NCBI GenBank assembly: GCA_913774795.1
Contig: CAJYIL010000457.1
Location: forward strand, 1-9,183
Length of the DNA stretch: 9,183 nt
Source: Pseudobdellovibrionaceae bacterium
GTDB lineage: Bacteria > Bdellovibrionota > Bdellovibrionia > Bdellovibrionales > JAMPXM01
Direction: 5' to 3'
In this document: one piece after another, positions 1-6,268 of the stretch
How the letters are laid out: every line of letters begins with the position of its first letter
Position numbering within the stretch: position 1 is the stretch's first letter
Notes under the pieces: generated by a model
What the model was told of the DNA's origin: nothing
Databases searched by the model: none
Seen by the model: only the letters and a program-made list of their open reading frames with translations
Position numbers and translations under genes: made by a program

Positions 1-276
1 CGTCAGTCGATAGAGGAGTCTGTACAGAAGATCCCATTTGCCGTTCGCGTTAGAGTGAGCGACGGCCTCGGCGAGCCGCATGAACTCCGGCGTAACCGTG
101 ATTTTTCGGCCGGTGAGATGGGCGGGCGGAGAAACCTCATAAAACATCGAAAGCGTCGTCCCTTCGCCTTGCGGTTCTCGCCACGCGATCTCCCGTGGAC
201 GAACACCTTCTCGCGCGAGTGCGGCCGCCTTAGTTCTGAAGTCGGCAAATCCGCCGTCGATCTCGATCGTTCTCAC
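1..276 (-). CDS. UDG-like putative DNA repair protein (TIGR03915/DUF4130 type), N-terminal 92 residues, cut by window edge
   Basis: The frame from a GTG at 276-274 stays open for 92 codons to base 1, so the gene continues outside the window. The predicted N-terminus reads MRTIEIDGGFADFRTKAAAL, followed by an EGVRPREIAW segment and, near the cut end, WDLLYRLLYRL. This layout (a D-F-x-x-F/W-R opening, a 'gV.P..i.W' strand, then a W-x-LLYRLL-x-RL helix) is what I recall of the uracil-DNA-glycosylase-related proteins that accompany the radical SAM/HhH protein encoded just upstream. The GTG overlaps the TGA stop of that gene (GTGA), the sign of a translationally coupled operon. The family is regarded as a putative DNA repair or modification enzyme, but its substrate is not established. 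The catalytic part lies beyond the window, so it cannot be judged here. The assignment rests on the N-terminal pattern plus the partner gene. Confidence 0.82.
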   Translation of the reverse strand, partial: MRTIEIDGGFADFRTKAAALAREGVRPREIAWREPQGEGTTLSMFYEVSPPAHLTGRKITVTPEFMRLAEAVAHSNANGKWDLLYRLLYRLT

Positions 277-1892
277 AGCTCGCCTGTCTGGACCGCAACG
301 ATGTCTTCGGTCGTTGGCTTTACCAAAAGCAGAGGTTGCACTTTCGGCTGATATTTCGTGAGTAAAGACGAGATGGCCGCACGGCGATCTCCCGTCAGCG
401 CTTCGATAACCGCTGGATCTTCGCTTGAGCCCGGTCGGGCCAAATCGTCGTCAGCCGCTGCCGACGAGGAATGGCCGTCATCGAAAGTTTTTGAAGCTGC
501 TTCGTCAAAAAGCGACATCTGGCGCGTTTTCGCGGGCGTGAGCATCTCTTTTAAATCGAGAGCATCGATCTTCGTGACCGACGGATTGTGGTCGGCGGTG
601 ATGACAAAATATTTCGCGCGCGCAAGAGACACCCGCAGTTTTCTTAAGTCTTCGAGAGTCACACGGCGATGCCGACGTAACACAAGGATGCGCTCGGCAT
701 TTCGCGCACCGACTCCGGGAATTCGCAAGAGTTGTTCTTTCGCCGCGCGATTGACGTCGACCGGAAAATAGTCTCGGTGAGCGAGCGCCCAAGCCGTTTT
801 CGGATCAACATCAAGCGCTAAATTGGGTTGGTCTCCGGTCGTCAATTCGTCGGCCTTAAAACCGTAAAAGCGCAAAAGCCAATCGGCTTGATACAAACGA
901 TTCTCGCGAACGAGGGCCGGGCGCGAAACCGGCATCGAGGCATCGGCGTTCGGAATCGGCGAATAGGCCGAGTAAAAAACGCGCCGCAAGCGCAGACCAT
1001 TGTACAAGCTCTGCGTGCGCCCCAGAATCGTTTGATCTGTAGCGGCCGTCGCTCCAACGAGCATCTGAGTCGTTTGACCCGCCGGCGCAAAAACGCGCTC
1101 CTTTTTTTCTCCGGATTTCACTTTCGCGACCCAAGGTGAAATCTCGCTCTTCGCCGTCACGAGCGAAGTCGACGCTTTCATCTCCGAGTTCAACGCGAGG
1201 CCCGCCTCGCGTGAGGCCGGCGCCGCGACCGAGCGAACTTGCGAACGAGTCGAGGAGCCACCACCCACTCCGACTTTCGAACGCTCTGATCCGCGCTCTT
1301 GCATTTGCCCGCGAATCTCCGACATCGAATCCAGCGCCGTCGTAATTTTCTTCGCGGTCGCAACCCGGTCGAGATCGGGCTGAGTGGGCAGTTCGATGTT
1401 CGCAGACACACGATCGGCATAAAGACCCGCGCGTTCGATCATCTCCGGGGATGCGCCCGGAACAACTTTTAAGTGAATGTAACCACCGAACTTCTCGTTT
1501 TCGCGCAGTCGTTTTGCAACTTCGGTGATCATCTCCATGGTCGCATCGACGCTATCGATAATGCCGCTTGAGAGAAATAAGCCCTCAATGTAGTTGCGCC
1601 GATAGAACTGCGTCGTGAGCCAGACGACTTCATCGACCGTAAAGCGCGCACGCTTCGTATCGCTCGAGACTCGGTTGATACAAAACTTGCAGTCGTAGAT
1701 ACAAAAGTTCGTCAGCAAGATTTTGAGAAGAGAAACGCATCGACCATCGGGCGTGTACGAGTGACAAATGCCCATGCCCTCGGTGTTCCCGAAGCCATCT
1801 TTATCGCGCTTTCGGTTCGAACCACTCGATGAACACGAAGCATCGTACTTAGCGGCGTCGGCAAGAATTTCGAGCTTCTCTTGGATCGTCAT
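273..1892 (-). CDS. Radical SAM protein with helix-hairpin-helix domain, putative DNA modification/repair (TIGR03916 type)
   Basis: This 539-residue protein has the radical SAM cluster motif CIYDCKFC (C64, C68, C71; CX3CX2C), which binds the [4Fe-4S] cluster that cleaves S-adenosylmethionine. A TIM-barrel-like region follows to about residue 195. The segment FAPAGQTTQMLVGATAATD (268-286) and the RLYQADWLLRFYGF stretch (332-345) are characteristic of the family linked to UDG-like proteins. A helix-hairpin-helix DNA-binding element, LLRIPGVGARNAERIL, sits at 388-403. Extra cysteines are C20, C43 and C52. The protein is longer than the roughly 400-420 residues I recall for the family: there is a low-complexity Ser/Gly/Lys/Arg/Ala insert at about 200-265 and an acidic, Ser/Ala-rich tail after about 465. 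The ATG at 1892 has AGGAG three bases upstream, a short but usable spacing. The gene overlaps the downstream UDG-like gene by 4 bases. The reaction is unknown; a role in DNA repair or base modification is inferred from the family. Confidence 0.93.
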   Translation of the reverse strand: MTIQEKLEILADAAKYDASCSSSGSNRKRDKDGFGNTEGMGICHSYTPDGRCVSLLKILLTNFCIYDCKFCINRVSSDTKRARFTVDEVVWLTTQFYRRNYIEGLFLSSGIIDSVDATMEMITEVAKRLRENEKFGGYIHLKVVPGASPEMIERAGLYADRVSANIELPTQPDLDRVATAKKITTALDSMSEIRGQMQERGSERSKVGVGGGSSTRSQVRSVAAPASREAGLALNSEMKASTSLVTAKSEISPWVAKVKSGEKKERVFAPAGQTTQMLVGATAATDQTILGRTQSLYNGLRLRRVFYSAYSPIPNADASMPVSRPALVRENRLYQADWLLRFYGFKADELTTGDQPNLALDVDPKTAWALAHRDYFPVDVNRAAKEQLLRIPGVGARNAERILVLRRHRRVTLEDLRKLRVSLARAKYFVITADHNPSVTKIDALDLKEMLTPAKTRQMSLFDEAASKTFDDGHSSSAAADDDLARPGSSEDPAVIEALTGDRRAAISSLLTKYQPKVQPLLLVKPTTEDIVAVQTGEL

Positions 1893-1903
1893 ATGCTCCT
1901 GAC

Positions 1904-1921
1904 GTTCACGAGTTCGTGAAC
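1904..1921. promoter_or_regulatory. 18-bp palindrome upstream of the radical SAM operon, possible operator
   Basis: GTTCACGAGTTCGTGAAC consists of two perfect 8-base arms (GTTCACGA / TCGTGAAC) around a GT centre. It begins 12 bases upstream of the radical SAM start codon, between the Shine-Dalgarno and an AT-rich stretch that could hold the promoter. A dimeric repressor bound here would cover the transcription start or the ribosome site; alternatively the RNA could form a hairpin in the 5' leader. It does not match the LexA consensus forms I know (CTGT-N8-ACAG, GAAC-N4-GTTC, or TTAC-N3-GTAA), so no regulator is named. Confidence 0.5.
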
Positions 1922-1961
1922 CGTAATTACATATAACTTACACACGATAAAATAGCTAGGG
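1922..1961 (-). promoter_or_regulatory. AT-rich candidate promoter region for the radical SAM/UDG-like operon
   Basis: The 103 bases between the upstream gene's stop and the radical SAM start contain an AT-rich patch. On the minus strand it reads CTATTTTATCGTGTG followed by TAAGTTATATGTAATTACG. TATATG or TAATTA could act as a -10 element, but no well-spaced TTGACA-like -35 is visible. The patch is out of keeping with the GC-rich coding surroundings and ends where the palindrome begins. It suggests that the repair genes have their own promoter rather than depending on the lipoprotein operon upstream. This is a weak call from composition and position only. Confidence 0.3.
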
Positions 1962-1995
1962 GGTTAGGGCGGAGCTACTCGGTAAATACCTGACT

Positions 1996-2616
1996 TTACG
2001 ACGAGAGTCGTTCGACAAGCGCTGCAATGCGTTCTGGGAGCCGGGGTGGCGTCGCTCTGAGCCCGGAGCGCATTTGCAAAGTCTTGAATTCACTCGCGCA
2101 CGTTGCGCGAAGCGATTCGGCGGCGGTCTCGTTTTCGGCGCATTGTCTGAAGAAATCGAGGCCTTTGGTCGCGAGTTCCGGGTGGGCTTCGACGAGCTCG
2201 GTGAGGCGACCGATTTGGTCGGCCGCCTCAATGACCGTCTTCGGAGTGAAATGGGTTTCTGAGGCCTTGAGTTTGGCGAGATCGCCGCGCGACGGAATGG
2301 AGGCCAAGGCTGAGGCGCGAACCGCCTCGAACTCTTGAGCGACGACAGGTGCGATTTCGGGAGAGTTCATTGCAGCGGGAGACGGCGTCGAGCGTACGGC
2401 CGGTGTTGCGGTCGGCGTCGGCGAGGCACTCGGCGAAGGCGCCGCGACCGGTGTGATCACCGGCGGAGGTGCTTCGGATTTCGCGCGCGATGCTTCAATC
2501 TTTTTCGCGATCGACTCCTTCACTTCAACGGGCGTGCTGGTGAAAAGTCTGACCAACAAAATGCTCGAGAGAACGACCGCCGCGCCAAAGAGAAGAAAAA
2601 CGCTGTTCGATTTCAT
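1996..2616 (-). CDS. Membrane-anchored proline-rich hypothetical protein
   Basis: This 206-residue protein has no recognised family. Residues 5-25 form one hydrophobic segment, probably an uncleaved N-terminal anchor. It is followed by a charged stretch (30-48) and a Pro/Ala/Ser/Thr-rich linker (49-90, with SPSASPTPTATP), typical of a spacer crossing the periplasm. The remainder (about 92-206) is predicted to be largely helical, with two cysteines (C159, C173) 14 residues apart that could form a disulfide in an oxidising compartment. The ATG overlaps the TAA of the preceding lipoprotein gene (TAATG), so the two are almost certainly translated in series and may work together at the envelope. 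The proline linker makes the opposite strand look open, but the anchor-linker-domain layout supports this strand. Confidence 0.78.
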   Translation of the reverse strand: MKSNSVFLLFGAAVVLSSILLVRLFTSTPVEVKESIAKKIEASRAKSEAPPPVITPVAAPSPSASPTPTATPAVRSTPSPAAMNSPEIAPVVAQEFEAVRASALASIPSRGDLAKLKASETHFTPKTVIEAADQIGRLTELVEAHPELATKGLDFFRQCAENETAAESLRATCASEFKTLQMRSGLRATPPRLPERIAALVERLSS

Positions 2617-3581
2617 TAGCGAACTCCTTCGGGGGCGTCATCCCACGCCACGCCGGCGCGCGTTTCTTTTGAAAGGGTTGAGGGCGCTTCAAAAGAACGG
2701 ATCGTGCGCGACGCTTGATCGATGTACATCGCTTTGAGCACCGCATTCGAGCGCGCCGTGCATTTACCGGTGTCGCGACATTCTTTCAAGAGCGCGAGCA
2801 TGACCGTTGAGCCGATCGTGTAGGGGCCGTTCGTCGAGTAATCACAAGCCAGGCGTCCGGTGTAATCTCCGCTCAAGCACTTCGCGTGCAAGAAGCCCAA
2901 TGTTTTCCCGCGACCATCCGAGTGACGGGCCTCGTGAAAAAGAATGCCGGCTCTAAAAATATCGTCGACGATGTTCTGACGCTTTTGTCCCGAGCCCATG
3001 AACAAACCTTCGCCGATCTGCAAAAGACCGGTGCGCGGCGACGTCATCGAGAAAGAGCCGATGCCCGGCACATTGAGATTCAGCAGGACCTTCGCTTTCT
3101 TCCCCATGACATAGGCGGCGGCACCGATATTCGCCATCATCACCTTCGGGGACTCGTCTCGTGTCGACGCTTTTTGTGCGGCATAACCATCAGGCAAAAC
3201 GTCGGCATTTTGATAGACGTAGGGCGAATCGCTGGTCGATCCGTAGGTCTCGAAAGAAAAATTCTCCTCGATAATGTACTGAACTCGCGCTTGCATCCAG
3301 GATTGGAGACCCTTTGGTGAAACGTCTTTCGTCTTCATGAGATCGATCAGGCGCGGTTTCTCCGTGTTCGAATAAGAGATCGGAAACACGTACAGAGCGC
3401 TGATCGCTTCATCGAGAGCCGCGCTCTGCGCGCGCGGGATGCCCGACGAGTAGCGAAGCGAATTCGGCTGAGTGGGAACAGCCACGTCGGGCTGCGGCTC
3501 AGCGTCTTCCTCCGATTTTGGAGCACAGGCAGACAGAGCGAAGGCGGCCATCAACGAAAAGAGGAGAAGCTTGCGTGTCAT
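2616..3581 (-). CDS. Lipoprotein with HExxH zinc metallopeptidase motif
   Basis: This 321-residue protein starts with a type II signal peptide: MTRK, a hydrophobic core, then the lipobox LSAC with lipidated C19. An acidic, proline-rich spacer follows (to about residue 40). The key feature is AGILFHEARHSD at 211-222, whose HEARH (216-220) fits the HExxH motif of zincin metallopeptidases, with H216 and H220 as zinc ligands and E217 as general base. A third ligand is not certain; H232, D222 or a residue further on are options. Four cysteines after the motif (C235, C246, C268, C274) could form two disulfides, consistent with export. I do not recognise a characterised family. Peptidase activity is inferred from the motif alone, and the short motif could occur by chance. 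It overlaps the downstream anchored protein by one base. No strong Shine-Dalgarno precedes the ATG: an AAAGG lies about 13 bases upstream, partly inside a hairpin. Confidence 0.88.
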   Translation of the reverse strand: MTRKLLLFSLMAAFALSACAPKSEEDAEPQPDVAVPTQPNSLRYSSGIPRAQSAALDEAISALYVFPISYSNTEKPRLIDLMKTKDVSPKGLQSWMQARVQYIIEENFSFETYGSTSDSPYVYQNADVLPDGYAAQKASTRDESPKVMMANIGAAAYVMGKKAKVLLNLNVPGIGSFSMTSPRTGLLQIGEGLFMGSGQKRQNIVDDIFRAGILFHEARHSDGRGKTLGFLHAKCLSGDYTGRLACDYSTNGPYTIGSTVMLALLKECRDTGKCTARSNAVLKAMYIDQASRTIRSFEAPSTLSKETRAGVAWDDAPEGVR

Positions 3582-3586
3582 GAGCC

Positions 3587-3618
3587 AGGGAGACCTTTAC
3601 AAGAAAATGGGTCTCTCT
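3587..3618 (+). terminator. Hairpin with T-run in the divergent intergenic region (terminator-like on plus strand)
   Basis: AGGGAGACC (3587-3595) pairs with GGTCTCTCT (3610-3618) through eight Watson-Crick pairs and one G-U, around a 14-base loop. On the plus strand the stem runs directly into TTTTT (3618-3622), the shape of an intrinsic terminator, although the stem is AT/GC mixed and the loop is long. It could stop antisense transcripts of the lipoprotein gene. Read on the minus strand, the same stem lies in the lipoprotein 5' leader, 6 bases before the ATG, and would bury its weak AAAGG ribosome site. Which role applies, if any, cannot be decided from sequence. Confidence 0.35.
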
Positions 3619-3683
3619 TTTTACCCCGCGCTCCGTAGCTCGTGAAAGAACGATCAGGGCTTGAGAAAAGAGGGGAGAAGCCA

Positions 3684-3710
3684 GGGTCAATTCTTCATAC
3701 CGCTTGACCC
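3684..3710. promoter_or_regulatory. Inverted repeat GGGTCAA-N13-TTGACCC upstream of the TauE/SafE gene, possible operator
   Basis: Two perfect 7-base half-sites, GGGTCAA (3684-3690) and TTGACCC (3704-3710), have centres 20 bases apart, about two helical turns. This spacing suits a dimeric regulator bound on one face of the DNA. The right half also supplies a TTGACC that resembles a -35 box, with CATTTA 18 bases later as a possible weak -10. If that promoter is real, transcription would begin almost at the ATG at 3742. The regulator is unknown; a metal sensor would fit the genes downstream, but this is inference. Confidence 0.35.
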
Positions 3711-3741
3711 CTTGGGCGCGCTGGCTTCATTTAACGGCCTG

Positions 3742-4527
3742 ATGTCACTCTCCATTCTCTACTCGATCGTCGCGACCGGCTTCACAATTGCGTTTTTCCA
3801 CGCGGCGATTCCGACCCACTGGCTGCCCTTCGTCATGGCTTCACGGGCTCAGAAGTGGAAGAAGCCCCGGACTTTGGGAGTCGTGGCGCTCGCGGGCCTT
3901 GGTCATGTGGTCTGCACGACGCTTCTCGGGCTCCTCATCGTTTGGCTCGGTCTCGAGTTTGATCACCAGATGGAATACTTCCCTTGGGTCGCCGGCGGCG
4001 CCTTGATCGCCTTCGGCATTTATTACCTCATTCAACAAGTTCGTGGTCGTGGCCACACGCACATCCATCTCTTCGGAAAACACTCTCATCATCACGGTTG
4101 CGGACCCGCATCTGCCGGCCTTGATGCGCGTGATACGCGTCTTCAGCGCATCGCTCAGAAAGAGTTAGTGAAGGCGGAGACCCTGACTTTCAAAGCGCTC
4201 GGAGAACCCGTGAAAGCCCGGGTCTCAGACCGTGTTGCCATTCTTTCGCTCGTGGGCATGCTCACGCTTTCGCCTTGCGAGGCGTTTCTTCCGGTGTATT
4301 TCTCAGGCATCAAATACGGATGGCAGGGCTTCGGGATCTTGAGCGTGACTCTGGCGGTCGCGACGATTTTAGGAATGGTCGTCTTCACCTACCTCACGAT
4401 GTCGGGCCTTGAGCGGATGAAGCTCACGTTCTTAGAGAAATACGAATCATATCTGCTTGGCGTCTTGCTTTGTCTTCTCGGTGTTGCTTTGATTTTCTTC
4501 GAACTCGGAGAAGGTCATGCTCACTAA
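3742..4527 (+). CDS. TauE/SafE (UreH/COG2836-like) family membrane protein with His-rich loop
   Basis: From the ATG at 3742 this is a 261-residue polytopic inner-membrane protein. It opens with SILYSIVATGFTIAFFHAAIPTHWLP and has about six hydrophobic segments in two groups of three, separated by a soluble loop. The loop contains HTHIHLFGKHSHHHGCG, a dense histidine run suited to binding copper, nickel or cobalt. The second half has LSPCEAFLPVY, matching the S-P-C motif seen in the first helix of repeats in TauE/SafE, UreH and DsbD-like transporters. The frame extends upstream to a TTG at 3661, but the added 27 residues are not membrane-like and lack a good ribosome site, so ATG 3742 is preferred. 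No clear Shine-Dalgarno precedes 3742 either. The stop lies inside the start of a cupredoxin gene (11-base overlap). Copper handling, possibly linked to cuproenzyme maturation, is inferred; the exact substrate is unknown. Confidence 0.85.
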   Translation: MSLSILYSIVATGFTIAFFHAAIPTHWLPFVMASRAQKWKKPRTLGVVALAGLGHVVCTTLLGLLIVWLGLEFDHQMEYFPWVAGGALIAFGIYYLIQQVRGRGHTHIHLFGKHSHHHGCGPASAGLDARDTRLQRIAQKELVKAETLTFKALGEPVKARVSDRVAILSLVGMLTLSPCEAFLPVYFSGIKYGWQGFGILSVTLAVATILGMVVFTYLTMSGLERMKLTFLEKYESYLLGVLLCLLGVALIFFELGEGHAH

Positions 4528-4849
4528 ATTTTTGGTCGCGCTTATCGTTTCAAGCGCTGTCACCGCACCAGCGGCTCCAGCTCCTCAAATCGTTAAAGTC
4601 ACAGTCGACGAAAATGGCTATACTCCGTCGGAGATCAAAGTCGCCCCTGGCTCGAGCGTTGAGCTTCAACTCACACGAACAACCGAAGACACCTGCGCGA
4701 CCGAAATCGTTGTTCCGTCGATGAAGATCAATAAAATGCTCCCCCTTAACAAAACTGTTTCAATCGTTTTGAAGGACCTCAAAAGAGGCGAAATTAAGTT
4801 CGGCTGTCACATGGATCTCATGCTCGCTGGCGTGATCAAGGTTCAGTAA
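4517..4849 (+). CDS. Small exported cupredoxin-domain protein
   Basis: This is a 110-residue protein with an N-terminal signal peptide (MLTKFLVALIVSSAVTAPAA, cleavage around residues 17-22) and a single cupredoxin-like beta-sandwich. The domain shows KVTVDENGYTPSEIKVAPGS (27-46), the TEDTCATEIVVPSM block (56-69) and FGCHMDLMLAGVIKV (95-109). Likely copper ligands are C60 and the C97/H98/M99/M102 cluster, as in the short Cupredoxin_1 (PF13473) group, where a Cys from the T-C-A-T-E segment joins a C-x-M-x-x-M tail. The start is well supported: GGAG lies 6 bases upstream, within the end of the TauE/SafE gene, so translation is coupled. It probably binds copper in the periplasm and passes it to, or receives it from, the membrane partner. 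The ligand assignment is from motif similarity only. Confidence 0.9.
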   Translation: MLTKFLVALIVSSAVTAPAAPAPQIVKVTVDENGYTPSEIKVAPGSSVELQLTRTTEDTCATEIVVPSMKINKMLPLNKTVSIVLKDLKRGEIKFGCHMDLMLAGVIKVQ

Positions 4850-4972
4850 GCTCTCCAGGATCGTCCAAACTTTCGACACTCGCACGGCTGTCATCTCGTC
4901 GGCACGCGCTGGGCTCCCTGGAACACCTCTTGTAATTCATGAAACCCGTATACGTCTTACGAGGTTGTTTCG
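4850..4972 (+). other. Intergenic gap between the cupredoxin and the 431-residue gene
   Basis: These 123 bases hold no gene. The part closest to the next gene contains TTGTAATTCATGAAACCCG followed by TATACG. TATACG resembles a -10 box, but TTGTAA is too close to it and no good -35 is correctly spaced. The Shine-Dalgarno ACGAGG lies 8 bases before the ATG at 4973. TCCAGG (4855) and CCTGGA (4918) are complementary but far apart with no T-run, so no terminator is called. Confidence 0.4.
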
Positions 4973-6268
4973 ATGAAACGTTTGGTGCTCGGCCTTGCGC
5001 TCTTAGCGTCGGTTCAAGCTTCGGCCGTGCAGGGCCGTGGCGAGATCGCTTGTAAAACTCTTTTCGCTTCGTACTCCCACGAAGTGACGGCCGAGCAGCG
5101 AACCGCCCTCGCTCAGTACGCAGATATGAATTATGACGGGGTGTTGAATCCGCTCGTCGTATCGAGGGATGTCTTTAGCCTTTTTGGCGACCAAGACCTT
5201 CCCGTGTTCGGCGAGCGTCTGGCGCGCATCCTCGATCATATGTGGGCCAAATCAGGGCCGGTCACGACTCAATCCTTCAGCTACAGCCTCCGCCGCTCGA
5301 TGATCGGCTCGCGAATTCCTACGAAGCTTGTCGATAAGGGTCTGCGCGCTTTGAAGGGCGGCGACGTCACATCTCTTCGGCGTGCCCTCGGAAATTTGAC
5401 GCTCGCTGAAACGCGCGAGATCTACATGGGCGAATCTGGTTCAGGCACGTCTTTCACCCCAGACTCGTTGATCGGCAAATATATCGCGGAATCAGGCGCT
5501 TCGGTGAAGCTCATGGACGTTCCCGACATGAACAAGCAGCGCAAATACTCAGAGAAGAAATTGTTCGTCGCCGTATCAGCAGAAAGTTTTCCGTTGTTCG
5601 CTAAACTCTTCTCCGCCCGCACGTTCATGTCGTCGTTGGGCCACGGCGCCGTTCTTCAAGGCCAGAAGGTGACCGACGTTTGGGGCAATGTCAGTGATCT
5701 GCGTGCCATGAGCGAGTTCACGCCGCTTCCGATGGTGATCTTAAAGCCGTCCGAAGGTGAGCGTCTCCACCGTTACGTCTCGGCTGCGCTGAATCCTCGC
5801 TACAGCAACTGGGACAACGCTCTGAAACAACCGTGGCGCCTCATGTCCAAAGACGGCAAGTCATACGTCGAAAAAGGCGGCTACAGCTGTTGCACGAACT
5901 ACTGGGGCAATATTCCGATCGGCGATAAACTTGTGGATTCGTACGCTCTCCCTCTAGTTAGAGAATACGGAGATGTGCCGGGCGGCGTTCGTCAGCCGGT
6001 GAAATACTCGAAGCTCCAGAAGTGGGAAGATGCCGAGGAGTCAGCGTTGAAGCACATCTGGACAGTGCCGGGTCACCAACAGCTCTCGGACGTTTTGGGT
6101 CACCTTGAGCGAAATGTGAACGGAGAGTTCGCTTCTCCGGGTTGGGTGATTCAAACTCTCATGGGCGAAGTCTCAACCGAGCGCGCGCCGGTGATCTTCA
6201 TTTTCATGAAGAATCACAAGAGCGACATCCCGGCCAGTCCCGCGCTTCACTACGAGGCTCCGGTCTGA
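4973..6268 (+). CDS. Secreted 431-residue protein of unknown function with Cys-Cys motif, possibly a thiol hydrolase fold
   Basis: The protein begins with a classical signal peptide (MKRLVLGLALLASVQASA, cleavage after A18) and has a good ribosome site, ACGAGG, 8 bases upstream of the ATG. I do not recognise the family. Two blocks stand out: SLGHGAVLQGQKVTDVWG (221-238), containing H224, and KGGYSCCTNYWGNIPIGDKL (301-320), containing C306 and C307. A histidine in a strand, followed about 80 residues later by a cysteine at the head of a helix-like segment, resembles permuted papain-like (NlpC/P60-related) enzymes. This is only a resemblance and no activity is claimed. The only other cysteine is C27. 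It stands alone: a 123-base gap separates it from the cupredoxin gene, and its TGA directly abuts the stop of the opposing DUF4337 gene. Confidence 0.85.
   Translation: MKRLVLGLALLASVQASAVQGRGEIACKTLFASYSHEVTAEQRTALAQYADMNYDGVLNPLVVSRDVFSLFGDQDLPVFGERLARILDHMWAKSGPVTTQSFSYSLRRSMIGSRIPTKLVDKGLRALKGGDVTSLRRALGNLTLAETREIYMGESGSGTSFTPDSLIGKYIAESGASVKLMDVPDMNKQRKYSEKKLFVAVSAESFPLFAKLFSARTFMSSLGHGAVLQGQKVTDVWGNVSDLRAMSEFTPLPMVILKPSEGERLHRYVSAALNPRYSNWDNALKQPWRLMSKDGKSYVEKGGYSCCTNYWGNIPIGDKLVDSYALPLVREYGDVPGGVRQPVKYSKLQKWEDAEESALKHIWTVPGHQQLSDVLGHLERNVNGEFASPGWVIQTLMGEVSTERAPVIFIFMKNHKSDIPASPALHYEAPV

Noticed and set aside
3..351. Open frames on both strands starting with ATG near the left edge
   Set aside because: They overlap the GTG-initiated UDG-like frame, encode Arg/Ser-rich translations without any family pattern, and break the GTGA coupling.
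1904..1921. LexA (SOS) box upstream of the radical SAM gene
   Set aside because: The palindrome lacks the known LexA half-site spacing, so a LexA label would be a guess; it is kept only as an unnamed palindrome.
3661..3741. TTG start extending the TauE/SafE protein by 27 residues
   Set aside because: The extension is not membrane-like, has no properly spaced ribosome site, and contains the inverted repeat, which fits a promoter region better.
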